NCBI RefSeq assembly: GCF_005117025.1 | Contig: NZ_SWCO01000010.1 | Location: 124,001 to 188,000, forward strand | Reading direction: 5' to 3' | Origin: Alteromonas portus | GTDB lineage: Bacteria > Pseudomonadota > Gammaproteobacteria > Enterobacterales > Alteromonadaceae | DNA length: 64,000 bases | Part shown: positions 43,036-52,136 of the stretch, piece by piece | Layout: each line of letters opens with the position of its first letter | How positions within the stretch are numbered: position 1 is the first letter of the stretch | The notes under the pieces: generated by a model | Seen by the model: only the letters and a program-made list of their open reading frames with translations | What the model was told of the DNA's origin: nothing | Database searches by the model: none | Program-made: the position numbers and the translations under genes

Positions 43036-45225
43036 CTAACTGAAATCGGTAGGATCAATATCTATTGACCACCGTACTTTCATTGCCTGTGGCAACGCCT
43101 GTAAAAATGGCAGCGCCAAACGTAGCGCATTGTGAAGCGGCGCACGCTTTTCATGACTGCATACCAGCATAAATCTGAACCTGCCTTGCCGCTTTTCTAT
43201 CAAACAAGGAAACGGGCCATTCAACTCAATGGCATGCTGCTGGAGAAAGACTTGCTTACTATCTTGTAAAAAGCGATAGGCCAAACTGCTGTCAGTCGCT
43301 TCAGCACGAATCACAAATTGACTAATAAAAGGGGGCAACCCCGCCGCTTTGCGCTCCATTAATGCGTGCCGGGCAAAATGCCCATAGCCATTGTGCACTA
43401 AATCCTGTAGCAGAGGGTGATGGGGGTTGTGAGTTTGAAGCCACATTTCACCGGGTTTACTTGCGCGCCCTGCTCTTCCAGCAAGCTGTGTCACAAGCTG
43501 GGCAAGCTTTTCTGGCGCTCTAAAATCGGCACTAAAAAGTGCCCCATCACAATCTAGCACCGCCACTAAGGTTACATGCGGGAAATGGTGACCTTTTGAT
43601 AGTATCTGAGTACCAACTAGCAGCTGGTACTCTTGGCGGTTTATGGCATCAAGCGTTTGGTGCAGTTTATCTTTGCCCCGAACGGTATCGCTGTCTATTC
43701 GTACCTGTTTAACACCGGGAAATAAACTTGCAAGCCCTTGCTCGACTTGCTCGGTGCCCGTACCCGCAGTCACTAATTCATTGTGATGACACGCTTCGCA
43801 GTTTGATGGCATTGAGCGCATGCCGCCGCAGTGATGACACTGTAGTCGGTTCTGCGCTTTATGCACTGTATAAGGACGGTCACAGCGCTTACACATTACG
43901 GTCTCACCACAGTGATGGCACAGCAGCGCTGGCGCATAGCCTCTGCGATTTACAAACACCAATACCTGATTTCCCGCATTGATGTGCTGGCGCATTATCG
44001 TCAGCAAGCCTTGCGAAATACCGTAGTGAATGGGTTGGTCGCGTGCGTCTAACACATGCTGATGCGTGCTTTTCGCCCCTCCCGCTCGCTTGGTAAGCTG
44101 CAAATGGGCATAGCGACCGCTTAACGCATTATTAAGTGTCTCTAGCGCGGGCGTGGCGCTGCCTAATAAAAGAGGAATATTGTGCTGCTTAGCCCGCATG
44201 GCTGCTAGGTCACGGGCGTGATAGCGAAGCCCATCTTGTTGTTTAAAAGACTCGTCGTGTTCTTCATCCACAATCAACATACCGGGGTTGTGCAGCGGGG
44301 TGAAAATAGCCGAGCGGGTACCAATGATAATACCGAGCTCACCGGCTTTTGCTCGCTGCCACACCTGTAGCCGTTCTTTATCAGAAAGCTGAGAGTGTAA
44401 AACGCCCACTACAATACTAAAGCGCTTCTCAAAGCGAGATACTGTTTGCGGCGTAAGCCCTATTTCTGGCACAAGGATAAGCACTTGCTTTCCATCACGC
44501 AGCAAGGGTTCAATGGCTTGAAGATACACTTCCGTTTTACCGCTACCGGTAACCCCTTCAAGCAAGCTTACCGCGAAGTTACTTTGCTGACGGTTTAACG
44601 CGGCAATGGCAACCGACTGCTCAGTATCTGGAACTGGCTTTTCAGACACCGATAACGAGGCAAGCCAACTGCCTGACTTAAATTCAGGTGCGACTTCTTC
44701 AATGCTTGCCAGTGACTTTTCGACAAGCGCTTTGACCGCAGGTGCGCCATACTGCTTGCGAGCTTGCGAGGCTAATAAGGCTCCACCAGCCATTGCAGAA
44801 AAACAGGCTTGTTGTTTACGCGCCCGCGATAACGTGTCTGCAGTCGTTTGTTTACCTTCTTCGGTAAGCATTAGCATGTCTTGTGGCGTGGGGGCCGCCG
44901 ACTCGCCTTTGCGCAATAAAACAGGCAGCATAGCGTGCAGCACTTCACCCGGCGCATGATGATAGTACTGCCACAGCCATTGGGCCATTTTCAACAACAC
45001 CCCATCTATAACAGGGCTATCGTCCAGTACCGACTCAATAGCTTTTAGCTTGTCAGAGTTTTCAATCTCACTTTCAGGTTTTTGTAGAGTTTCAACGACT
45101 ACGCCCACAAGTTTGCGCGGACCGAAAGGCACAACCACCCTTACACCTGCTCTGATTGCATTGGTGTGGGTATATGTGAAAAGCTGGCGCAGTGGCACTG
45201 GCACGGCAACTTGAATAAAGGCCAT
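43036..45225 (-). CDS. priA: Primosomal protein N' (replication restart helicase PriA)
   Basis: 729-aa superfamily 2 DNA helicase that restarts stalled replication forks. N-terminal 3'-DNA-binding domain (VAVPVPLRQLFTYT), Walker A GVTGSGKTEVYLQ, the DEEHDESFKQQDGLRY motif, and a zinc-binding insertion with paired Cys (CHHCGETVMCKRC ... CHHCGG ... CEAC). Helicase motifs V and VI follow (QLAGRAGR). Length is the family norm. Upstream of ftsN. Confidence 0.98.
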   Translation of the reverse strand: MAFIQVAVPVPLRQLFTYTHTNAIRAGVRVVVPFGPRKLVGVVVETLQKPESEIENSDKLKAIESVLDDSPVIDGVLLKMAQWLWQYYHHAPGEVLHAMLPVLLRKGESAAPTPQDMLMLTEEGKQTTADTLSRARKQQACFSAMAGGALLASQARKQYGAPAVKALVEKSLASIEEVAPEFKSGSWLASLSVSEKPVPDTEQSVAIAALNRQQSNFAVSLLEGVTGSGKTEVYLQAIEPLLRDGKQVLILVPEIGLTPQTVSRFEKRFSIVVGVLHSQLSDKERLQVWQRAKAGELGIIIGTRSAIFTPLHNPGMLIVDEEHDESFKQQDGLRYHARDLAAMRAKQHNIPLLLGSATPALETLNNALSGRYAHLQLTKRAGGAKSTHQHVLDARDQPIHYGISQGLLTIMRQHINAGNQVLVFVNRRGYAPALLCHHCGETVMCKRCDRPYTVHKAQNRLQCHHCGGMRSMPSNCEACHHNELVTAGTGTEQVEQGLASLFPGVKQVRIDSDTVRGKDKLHQTLDAINRQEYQLLVGTQILSKGHHFPHVTLVAVLDCDGALFSADFRAPEKLAQLVTQLAGRAGRASKPGEMWLQTHNPHHPLLQDLVHNGYGHFARHALMERKAAGLPPFISQFVIRAEATDSSLAYRFLQDSKQVFLQQHAIELNGPFPCLIEKRQGRFRFMLVCSHEKRAPLHNALRLALPFLQALPQAMKVRWSIDIDPTDFS

Positions 45226-45693
45226 TGCGAACGTTCTACCTTATTGAGTGACATTTACAGCGCGCTATGCGCTTATAAGCTGCTTATGTTGAAACTAATT
45301 ATACTGAGGCTTCTTGCAGACTTATACGTTAGAGCATTTTGCGCTTCTAACAGCTAGCTACACATTTTGCTATTAGCGCATGATTTTGCTACTAGAGCAT
45401 GATTTTTCCACTAAAGCATTTGGCCTAGCCTTGAAAGACAAATATTTAAACATACTTTATCGGTAAGCATAAAAGGAATGTTTTTTGTTTGGCCTTTTTA
45501 TCGGCTACCTTGCCTAGCTCTCTTGTTTAGCATTTGGCCAAAAACAGCTTGATCAAGCCCCTTCCATCCTTTATTATGCGCCGCTCTTTTGCGATAGGCT
45601 GTTCTTTGAACGACTTATCATTTGAATTAAGTAACGTATGGTGTGCGACTTCGGGTTGTATAGCGATACGGCCTTGTTATGTGAGGTAACCCA
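45226..45693. other. Divergent region priA / rpmE
   Basis: 468 bp without a credible gene. It holds a three-copy 19-bp repeat (45365-45421) and must contain the promoters of priA and rpmE. The sequence before rpmE (45600-45690) is a likely leader. Confidence 0.45.
45365..45421. repeat. Three imperfect 19-bp tandem repeats
   Basis: TTTTGCTATTAGCGCATGA (45365-45383) and TTTTGCTACTAGAGCATGA (45384-45402) differ at two positions. A third, looser copy ending in AAAGCATTT follows at 45403-45421. They lie between priA and rpmE, far from both starts. Confidence 0.7.
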
Positions 45694-45906
45694 ATGAAAC
45701 AAGATATCCACCCAAAATACGAAGAAATCACAGCAACTTGCTCATGTGGTAACGTAATGAACATCCGCTCTACGCTTGGTAAAGACATCAACCTAGACGT
45801 ATGTTCTTCATGTCACCCATTCTACACTGGTAAGCAACGTAACGTTGACACTGGTGGTCGTGTTGATCGCTTCAAGAAGCGTTTCGGTGCATTGGGCAAA
45901 AAGTAA
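45694..45906 (+). CDS. rpmE: 50S ribosomal protein L31, zinc-binding form
   Basis: 70 aa. Cys residues in CSCG and CSSCH form the zinc site that marks the C+ version of L31. Sequence starts MKQDIHPKY as usual. GAGG precedes the ATG by 8-9 nt. Monocistronic, with a terminator 20 nt after the stop. Confidence 0.97.
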   Translation: MKQDIHPKYEEITATCSCGNVMNIRSTLGKDINLDVCSSCHPFYTGKQRNVDTGGRVDRFKKRFGALGKK

Positions 45907-45923
45907 GCCTGATATCGAGTTCG

Positions 45924-45950
45924 AAAAAAGCGCCTTTATGGCGCTTTTTT
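45924..45950 (+). terminator. Terminator of rpmE
   Basis: AAAAAAGCGCC and GGCGCTTTTTT form an 11-bp stem with loop TTTAT. It differs from the rpoH terminator at 54842-54868 by one base. Confidence 0.93.
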
Positions 45951-46087
45951 ATTGCTTAAAATTCGCACTTCACACAAACAAGATATGCTAAACAGCGCTT
46001 TACCGCCGATATTGTAAATCAGGCCAGTAACTCACCTATTAAAAAAGCTTTTTTAGCTAGCTTTGCAACATTCAACGTAACCTAAAC

Positions 46088-46405
46088 TCAGTGAAGGTTT
46101 TTAACATTAGATAAATGCTTGTCCCAATTGCCGCCACTAACTTTATTACATTGTTCTTCGCTATCAAAATAAATACCAACGGGCGTTGACTTAATTGACG
46201 CCAAAGCAATATTCACCTGGTTTATGAAGTCTATATCCCATCCGTTAGTTAATGCCCGCTGTTTTTCCTGTTCATTATTAAACACAGCAATTACCTGCGG
46301 CGCTCTCCAATGTCCTATGTGAGTTAGCCAAACAAATCCATTGTTGTTAGATTTTACGTTTTCGCATACATCGGTCAGCACTGCTATTAGTTTTCTTTCT
46401 GTCAT
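46088..46405 (-). CDS. Hypothetical 105-aa cytosolic protein
   Basis: 105 aa with no signal or membrane segment. The pattern (TDVCENVKSNNNGFVWLTHIGHWRAPQVIAVFNNEQE) recalls short alteromonad and Shewanella proteins that databases label Fis-family, but no Fis HTH is visible. GAGG lies close to the ATG. It stands alone between rpmE and the malic enzyme, facing left. Function unknown. Confidence 0.65.
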   Translation of the reverse strand: MTERKLIAVLTDVCENVKSNNNGFVWLTHIGHWRAPQVIAVFNNEQEKQRALTNGWDIDFINQVNIALASIKSTPVGIYFDSEEQCNKVSGGNWDKHLSNVKNLH

Positions 46406-47050
46406 TTCCTCGCCTCTAGCCCAAATTTAAAATAGGCTTCCATAACATTTTATCAGAAATGTAGTGTAGAGAATTTACAAGCCAATCACCTGCGTTCCAC
46501 TTTCTCGATTTGGATTAATGTTCTTGTCATTATTGAGAATATAGATCTTTTAGATATTATGATTCCCCCCATCCCACAATAGACAAGCAGAATGAAGCTT
46601 TCATCAAAAATAAATAATATGAATGTCAATTATAGCCCTATTTTACTGGTCTAATTAGTATGCCTAACCTACATTGGTATTTGAGAATTCTGATCAGATA
46701 TGTACACAGTGATTGGCTGTGTTAGAGTTGCGATCGGCACTTTGATAGTGAGCATTAATGCTGTGAATAATGCTTAACTAACAAGGCTTGTGGCGCTTTT
46801 AGGTACAGATTTTAAGTGTAAACCTAAGGTTTTGTACCCATTTAGGTATGCGAGCAAAATCAGCAAAGGGTAACACCTAGCCTGCTCTTTTCAACATACC
46901 CTAGTGCTAACAACTATTTATAATCACTTTTGTCATTACCGGGTTGTAACGCACTTACGTTTATCTACCTATAACTATAACGATAATAAAATAGCTACAG
47001 AGCGTGAACGAAAACACCGATGAACCCTACACCTAAGGATACTTTTTTAC
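46406..47050. other. 645-bp intergenic region upstream of malic enzyme
   Basis: AT-rich, without an open frame that has a ribosome-binding site. It contains nested inverted repeats at 46802-46838 and two direct TTTAGGTA copies (46799-46806, 46841-46848). It is unusually long for a single promoter region; an unannotated small RNA is possible but nothing specific supports one. Confidence 0.45.
46802..46838. repeat. Nested inverted repeats upstream of malic enzyme
   Basis: GGTACA (46802-46807) and TGTACC (46833-46838) enclose the perfect 13-mer AAACCTAAGGTTT (46820-46832). Could be an operator or an RNA hairpin in a long leader. Confidence 0.6.
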
Positions 47051-48286
47051 ATGTCAGATTTTAGACAACGCGCACTCGATTATCACGCCAAACCCACACC
47101 TGGGAAAATCCGCGTAGAGCTATCTAAACCTGCCGATAGCGTGGACGACCTTGCTCTTGCCTATAGCCCTGGCGTTGCCGAGCCAGTCAGAGAAATTGCC
47201 GAAGATGCAGATAACGCATACAAATATACGGGTAAAGGTAACTTAGTTGCTGTTATCAGTAACGGAACCGCTATTTTAGGGCTGGGGAACTTAGGCCCGC
47301 TGGCGTCGAAGCCTGTAATGGAAGGTAAGGCGCTGTTGTTTAAACGCTTCGCTGGTCTAGATGCAATTGATATTGAAGTGAAGCATCGTACCACCGAGGA
47401 ATTTATTAATACCGTGGCAAATATTGCCGACACATTTGGCGGTATTAACTTAGAAGATATTAAAGCACCTGAATGTTTTGAAATTGAACAAGAGCTTATT
47501 AAGCGCTGTAAGATTCCAGTATTTCATGATGATCAGCACGGCACCGCTATTGTAACTGCAGCGGGTATGCTTAACGCTCTAGAGATTCAGGGAAAAAATA
47601 TAGAAAACGCTAAAATCGTGTGTATGGGTGCCGGCGCAGCAGCGGTGGCCTGTATGGAATTGCTTATTAAATGTGGTGCCCAGCGCGAGCGTATTTATAT
47701 GCTAGACAGAAAAGGCGTTATCCATACTCGTCGCGAAGACTTAACTGAGCATAAAAAGCTATTTGCTAACAATACGGATAAGCGCACCCTTGAAGACGTA
47801 ATGGAAGGTGCGGATATTTTTGTTGGTGTGTCTGGCCCAGATGTTTTACCACCAGAAACACTGGCCTTAATGGCTGAAAACCCAATTGTATTTGCATGTT
47901 CTAACCCTGACCCTGAGATAAAACCTGAACTTGCTCACGAAGTACGTAAAGATCTTATCATGGCTACTGGACGCTCTGACTATCCAAACCAAGTTAACAA
48001 CGTACTGTGTTTCCCATTTATTTTCCGTGGGGCATTAGATGTTCGTGCAACGGCTATTAATGATGAAATGAAAGTAGCTGCGGTAGAAGCTCTGCGCGCT
48101 ATCACAAAAGAGCCTGTACCAGAGGAAGTATTGGCAGCAAGCAAAAGTGACAGCCTGACATTTGGTAAGGAGTATATTATTCCTAAACCTATGGACCCCC
48201 GTCTGTGTGAGCGCATTGCTACCGCTGTGTCTAAGGCGGCAATTGAGTCTGGTGTTGCCCGCGTGCCTGAAAGCCCAGAAGAATAA
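47051..48286 (+). CDS. Malic enzyme (oxaloacetate-decarboxylating malate dehydrogenase)
   Basis: 411 aa. Converts malate to pyruvate and CO2 with reduction of NAD(P). The N-terminal malic domain has YSPGVAEPVREI, the catalytic Lys in VMEGKALLFKRFAG and metal-binding IKAPECFEIE...FHDDQHGTA. The C-terminal domain binds NAD(P) through CMGAGAAAVACMELL. It corresponds to the catalytic part of MaeB but lacks the phosphotransacetylase-like extension, so it is a short-form enzyme. Cofactor preference is not clear. It is monocistronic. Confidence 0.92.
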   Translation: MSDFRQRALDYHAKPTPGKIRVELSKPADSVDDLALAYSPGVAEPVREIAEDADNAYKYTGKGNLVAVISNGTAILGLGNLGPLASKPVMEGKALLFKRFAGLDAIDIEVKHRTTEEFINTVANIADTFGGINLEDIKAPECFEIEQELIKRCKIPVFHDDQHGTAIVTAAGMLNALEIQGKNIENAKIVCMGAGAAAVACMELLIKCGAQRERIYMLDRKGVIHTRREDLTEHKKLFANNTDKRTLEDVMEGADIFVGVSGPDVLPPETLALMAENPIVFACSNPDPEIKPELAHEVRKDLIMATGRSDYPNQVNNVLCFPFIFRGALDVRATAINDEMKVAAVEALRAITKEPVPEEVLAASKSDSLTFGKEYIIPKPMDPRLCERIATAVSKAAIESGVARVPESPEE

Positions 48287-48299
48287 AGTTCTGGAGCAT

Positions 48300-48360
48300 A
48301 AGACTTTATTAGTTGAGTTCAAGACCTTATTAGTGGGTTCAAGACCTTATTAGTGAGTTC
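48300..48360. repeat. Tandem 20-bp repeats after malic enzyme
   Basis: Three copies of a unit like AAGACCTTATTAGTGAGTTC lie at 48300-48320, 48321-48340 and 48341-48360, with a partial fourth (AAGACTATG...) to about 48380. Lies directly after the stop codon. Confidence 0.85.
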
Positions 48361-48371
48361 AAGACTATGTC

Positions 48372-48394
48372 GGTTGGGTTAACGCTCAACCTTT
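48372..48394 (+). terminator. Weak terminator hairpin of malic enzyme gene
   Basis: GGTTGGG (48372-48378) pairs with CTCAACC (48385-48391) with one G-U pair, followed by TTTATT. Confidence 0.5.
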
Positions 48395-48431
48395 ATTCGC
48401 TAAAAAGTGCGCTTAAAGAATATAAGTACAT

Positions 48432-48492
48432 AAAACGGCGCTGTGTTGTAGGTAATGACTTACATCCGCTAACATACAATACAGGGCCGTTT
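48432..48492 (-). terminator. Long imperfect hairpin after metJ
   Basis: AAACGGCGCTGT on one arm and ACAGGGCCGTTT on the other pair around a middle TTGTA/TACAA stem. On the minus strand it ends in TTTTATG. Probable metJ terminator. Confidence 0.55.
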
Positions 48493-48509
48493 CTCTTTAA
48501 TGCTAGATA

Positions 48510-48842
48510 TCAGTCGTCTTCAGACACATCATTTTCGAAACTTGGATCGATACCCATTTCTTCCATAATACGTCTTGCTTCAGCCGGCACCCGATTAGGG
48601 TTGTCTTTGCGCAGGTCATCATCGTTAGGCAATGGCTGGCCGGTAAACGCATGTAAAAACGCTTCACACAACAGCTCCGAATTAGTGGCGTGACGTAAAT
48701 TATTGATTTGGCGGCGAGTACGCTCATCAGTAAGTGCTTTAAGCACATTAATAGGTATAGAGACAGTGACTTTCTTTACTTGTTCGCTCTTTTTACCATG
48801 CTCTGCGTAGGGGTGAATATATTTACCGTTCCATTCTGCCAT
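48510..48842 (-). CDS. metJ: Methionine repressor MetJ
   Basis: 110-aa ribbon-helix-helix repressor that binds met boxes when loaded with S-adenosylmethionine. The [41 protein letters not shown] block contains the DNA-reading beta strand and the dimer core; length is a few residues above the E. coli 105. It is divergent from metF, sharing a control region with four met boxes, and so is probably autoregulated. Confidence 0.97.
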   Translation of the reverse strand: MAEWNGKYIHPYAEHGKKSEQVKKVTVSIPINVLKALTDERTRRQINNLRHATNSELLCEAFLHAFTGQPLPNDDDLRKDNPNRVPAEARRIMEEMGIDPSFENDVSEDD

Positions 48843-48930
48843 TATACTAACTCGGTCTACTCTTTTTTATGTTATGAAGAGAAATTCTAAACAAGTTCAC
48901 GAAAAGGTCAATTGAGCAGTGTAAACCTCT

Positions 48931-48974
48931 TGACGTCTAGACATATATTCTTTAATTTAGACGTCTAAACGTCT
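48931..48974. promoter_or_regulatory. Four met boxes between metJ and metF
   Basis: Two adjacent pairs of 8-bp boxes (consensus AGACGTCT): TGACGTCT at 48931-48938 and AGACATAT at 48939-48946, then AGACGTCT at 48959-48966 and AAACGTCT at 48967-48974. They cover the -35/-10 region of metF; the second pair ends 29 nt before its ATG. Confidence 0.9.
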
Positions 48975-49000
48975 ATAAGAATACATTTTTGAGAGAATAA

Positions 49001-49891
<891 letters not shown>

Positions 49892-49943
49892 GAAATAACA
49901 ATTATCACAAGAGTGTTGTCATTTTTGCATGATTCACTCCACC

Positions 49944-49974
49944 AAAGGCGCAATCAATGCGCCTTTGTTGTTTT
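49944..49974 (+). terminator. Terminator of metF
   Basis: AAAGGCGCA (49944-49952) and TGCGCCTTT (49958-49966) form a 9-bp stem, followed by GTTGTTTT. Confidence 0.85.
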
Positions 49975-50117
49975 AAACCTGCATTAAACTTTGCCACCAA
50001 GGCCGCCCGCAGTTACCATTTAATATAACAAGTAATGAACTATCGATACCTTATACCAGTCCGCATAGATAAGACCGCGCTATTTATCATTTACACGGTA
50101 TCGTCAGGAGAAATTGA

Positions 50118-51002
50118 GTGGATTTAGACAAGGTTAAAACCTTATATAACAACGTTACGCCTCAAGTGAGAGATCTATTTAGCATCTTCATAAAGCGCTG
50201 TCGAGAAGACAATATTACTATCTCTGCTGGGCACTTAGCCTATGTAACTTTGTTATCTTTAGTTCCCTTTATTATGGTTACTTTCACCATAATGTCGGCT
50301 TTTCCTGCCTTCGCGTCTGTAAGAAGTAAGCTAGAGCATTTTGTTTTTAGCAACTTTGTTCCTACCGCCAGTGATGTGGTACACAAATACATGACTGATT
50401 TCGTGGGCAATGCCTCGCAAATGAGCGCTATTGGTATTTTGTCACTGCTGGTCGTAGCGCTAATGCTAATATCAAACGTAGATAAAACCTTAAATAGAAT
50501 TTGGCGTACGCAAAGTGACAGACCCATTGTGTATACCTTTGCTATTTACTGGATGGTAATCACGCTTGGCCCTATGTTGATTGGCTCTAGTGTAGTGGTC
50601 AGTTCTTATTTGACTGGATTAGCGGCATTCACTGAAGAATACACGCCAGGTCTTGGTACTTTCTTACTCAGCCTTGTACCCAGCGGTGCAGCCATGCTTG
50701 CATTTACCATTTTATACATGGTGGTGCCGAATAGACGAGTGTTTGCTCGTCATGCTTTCGTAGGTGCCATTGTAGCCACTATCGCTTTTGAAATTACTAA
50801 GTCAGGTTTTGCGCTTTATGTAACAAACTTCCCTTCGTACGAACTTATTTATGGCGCGCTTGCAGTGGTGCCTATTCTGTTTTTATGGGTGTACTTGTCG
50901 TGGATAATTGTGCTGTTTGGTGCAGAGTTTACGTGCAGTCTAGGCGAAGCTTTCGAAAACCGTAAAGCAGAAAACGAACCGCGCAAAGTACCTCAAGAAT
51001 AA
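50118..51002 (+). CDS. yihY: YihY/BrkB-family inner membrane protein
   Basis: 294 aa with about six transmembrane helices. Family marks: ISAGHLAYVTLLSLVPFIMV near the start, NVDKTLNRIWR, and YGALAVVPILFLWVYLSWIIVLFGAEF. The family was once named RNase BN, but that activity belongs to another protein, and the true function is not established. GTG start with AGGAGA 6 nt upstream. In E. coli yihY also precedes dtd and fabY; here two minus-strand genes and pip are inserted between. Confidence 0.9.
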   Translation: MDLDKVKTLYNNVTPQVRDLFSIFIKRCREDNITISAGHLAYVTLLSLVPFIMVTFTIMSAFPAFASVRSKLEHFVFSNFVPTASDVVHKYMTDFVGNASQMSAIGILSLLVVALMLISNVDKTLNRIWRTQSDRPIVYTFAIYWMVITLGPMLIGSSVVVSSYLTGLAAFTEEYTPGLGTFLLSLVPSGAAMLAFTILYMVVPNRRVFARHAFVGAIVATIAFEITKSGFALYVTNFPSYELIYGALAVVPILFLWVYLSWIIVLFGAEFTCSLGEAFENRKAENEPRKVPQE

Positions 51003-51025
51003 TTAGCCCACATGTTTAAAATAAA

Positions 51026-51048
51026 AAAGGGAGCCGCTGGCTCCCTTT
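51026..51048. terminator. Bidirectional terminator after yihY
   Basis: AAAGGGAGCC (51026-51035) and GGCTCCCTTT (51039-51048) with a 3-nt loop, flanked by A residues upstream and GTGTTTATT downstream; it can serve both yihY and the converging lipoprotein gene. Confidence 0.85.
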
Positions 51049-51069
51049 GTGTTTATTACTGTCAAAAAG

Positions 51070-51708
51070 CTAGTTTTTCATTGAAGAAATAAAAGCGTCA
51101 GACTCAGCAATCGCTGAATTCATTTGTCTTATAAGCTGGGCAACGTTGTTTTCAATCGTAGAAAGCTCGCCCTGCAGTGCACCAATAGCGCTAGCATTTA
51201 GGTTGTGCTTAAGATACAACACGTTATCTTGAAGCGCGCTCAATACCGGCGGCATTTTGCTTTCCGCTTTACGCATAGCCGTCATTAGTGAAGCGTAACG
51301 ACGCTTGGTTTCGCGAAGCTTGGCCGCGCTATCGCGCTTAAGCGACGCATTTTCGTATTTTTCCAACTCTTCGGCCCACTCATCAAACAAGGCTTCAGCT
51401 ACACTTTCTACCTTATCAATACGTGAACTTACTTCTTCTGAAGCAGCAACGCTGTCTTCGTACTGACCATTTAAGCGGTTGTAAACGTCTTCTAGCTCTC
51501 CGCCATCGAACGCAACTGCTGCACTAAATGCCTCTAATGCAGAGTTAAACTGCTCTTGTGCGTCTTCTTGTGACTCTTTAGCGTTTTCAACACGGTCAAC
51601 TAAGATATCGCGCTTCTCAACGCCCACTTTTTCCCATGCTGCATAATATGCAGACTGGCACCCACTCAGGGCAAGCATAGCAACAAATGCTGATGCAATT
51701 AACTTCAT
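51070..51708 (-). CDS. DUF2959 lipoprotein
   Basis: 212 aa. A lipobox (LALSGC, Cys17) marks a membrane-anchored lipoprotein. The rest is almost wholly coiled-coil helix (about 30-205), matching DUF2959. A role in envelope structure is possible but unproved. It overlaps the upstream small membrane protein by 4 nt (ATGA), so the two are co-translated. Confidence 0.88.
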   Translation of the reverse strand: MKLIASAFVAMLALSGCQSAYYAAWEKVGVEKRDILVDRVENAKESQEDAQEQFNSALEAFSAAVAFDGGELEDVYNRLNGQYEDSVAASEEVSSRIDKVESVAEALFDEWAEELEKYENASLKRDSAAKLRETKRRYASLMTAMRKAESKMPPVLSALQDNVLYLKHNLNASAIGALQGELSTIENNVAQLIRQMNSAIAESDAFISSMKN

Positions 51709-51947
51709 GCGGTTACTCCACCTCTAAAACGTGCTGCACTTATAATACAAATTAAATGCAGAAGAGCCCCTAACGGCCAAAAGACAATGGCAAGCACCAC
51801 AGTTGCAGCTAAGGCATAACACACGCCTACCGTGATAAAAAAGAACAATGCGCCTAAAATTCTTCCTTGGACTAGGTGTCCTAACCCAGGAATAAAGAAG
51901 TTACAAATTGCGGCGATTACGTTACCGCCTGATCCTTGACCTGCCAT
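51705..51947 (-). CDS. Small two-helix membrane protein
   Basis: 80 aa. A Gly-rich N-terminus is followed by two or three hydrophobic segments; NFFIPGLGHLVQGR resembles the first part of TM2-type domains (conserved Pro-Gly and Gly-Arg in the loop). GAGGA lies about 8 nt before the ATG. Coupled to the DUF2959 lipoprotein, so both probably act in the envelope. Confidence 0.8.
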   Translation of the reverse strand: MAGQGSGGNVIAAICNFFIPGLGHLVQGRILGALFFFITVGVCYALAATVVLAIVFWPLGALLHLICIISAARFRGGVTA

Positions 51948-52136
51948 ATCAACATCCTCGCATTTATGACTATAATATGATTAGCTAGCACGTAATGACA
52001 CTTGTTCTATAGTATAGAGTTAGTAGTTATCGCTTATTTAGAAAGCAAAAACAGCGTTTAAAGCAGTCAGCACGCAAACGTTTGTATAACAATAAACTAA
52101 ACTAAAACAGGCACTCACACAACGCGCAGAAACAAA

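Noticed and set aside
46406..47050. Possible small RNA or riboswitch in the malic enzyme leader
   Set aside because: Only inverted repeats are seen; no known riboswitch core or promoter-terminator pair could be supported.
48300..48380. Tandem repeats considered as a CRISPR array
   Set aside because: Units are directly adjacent without spacers, and there are no cas genes.
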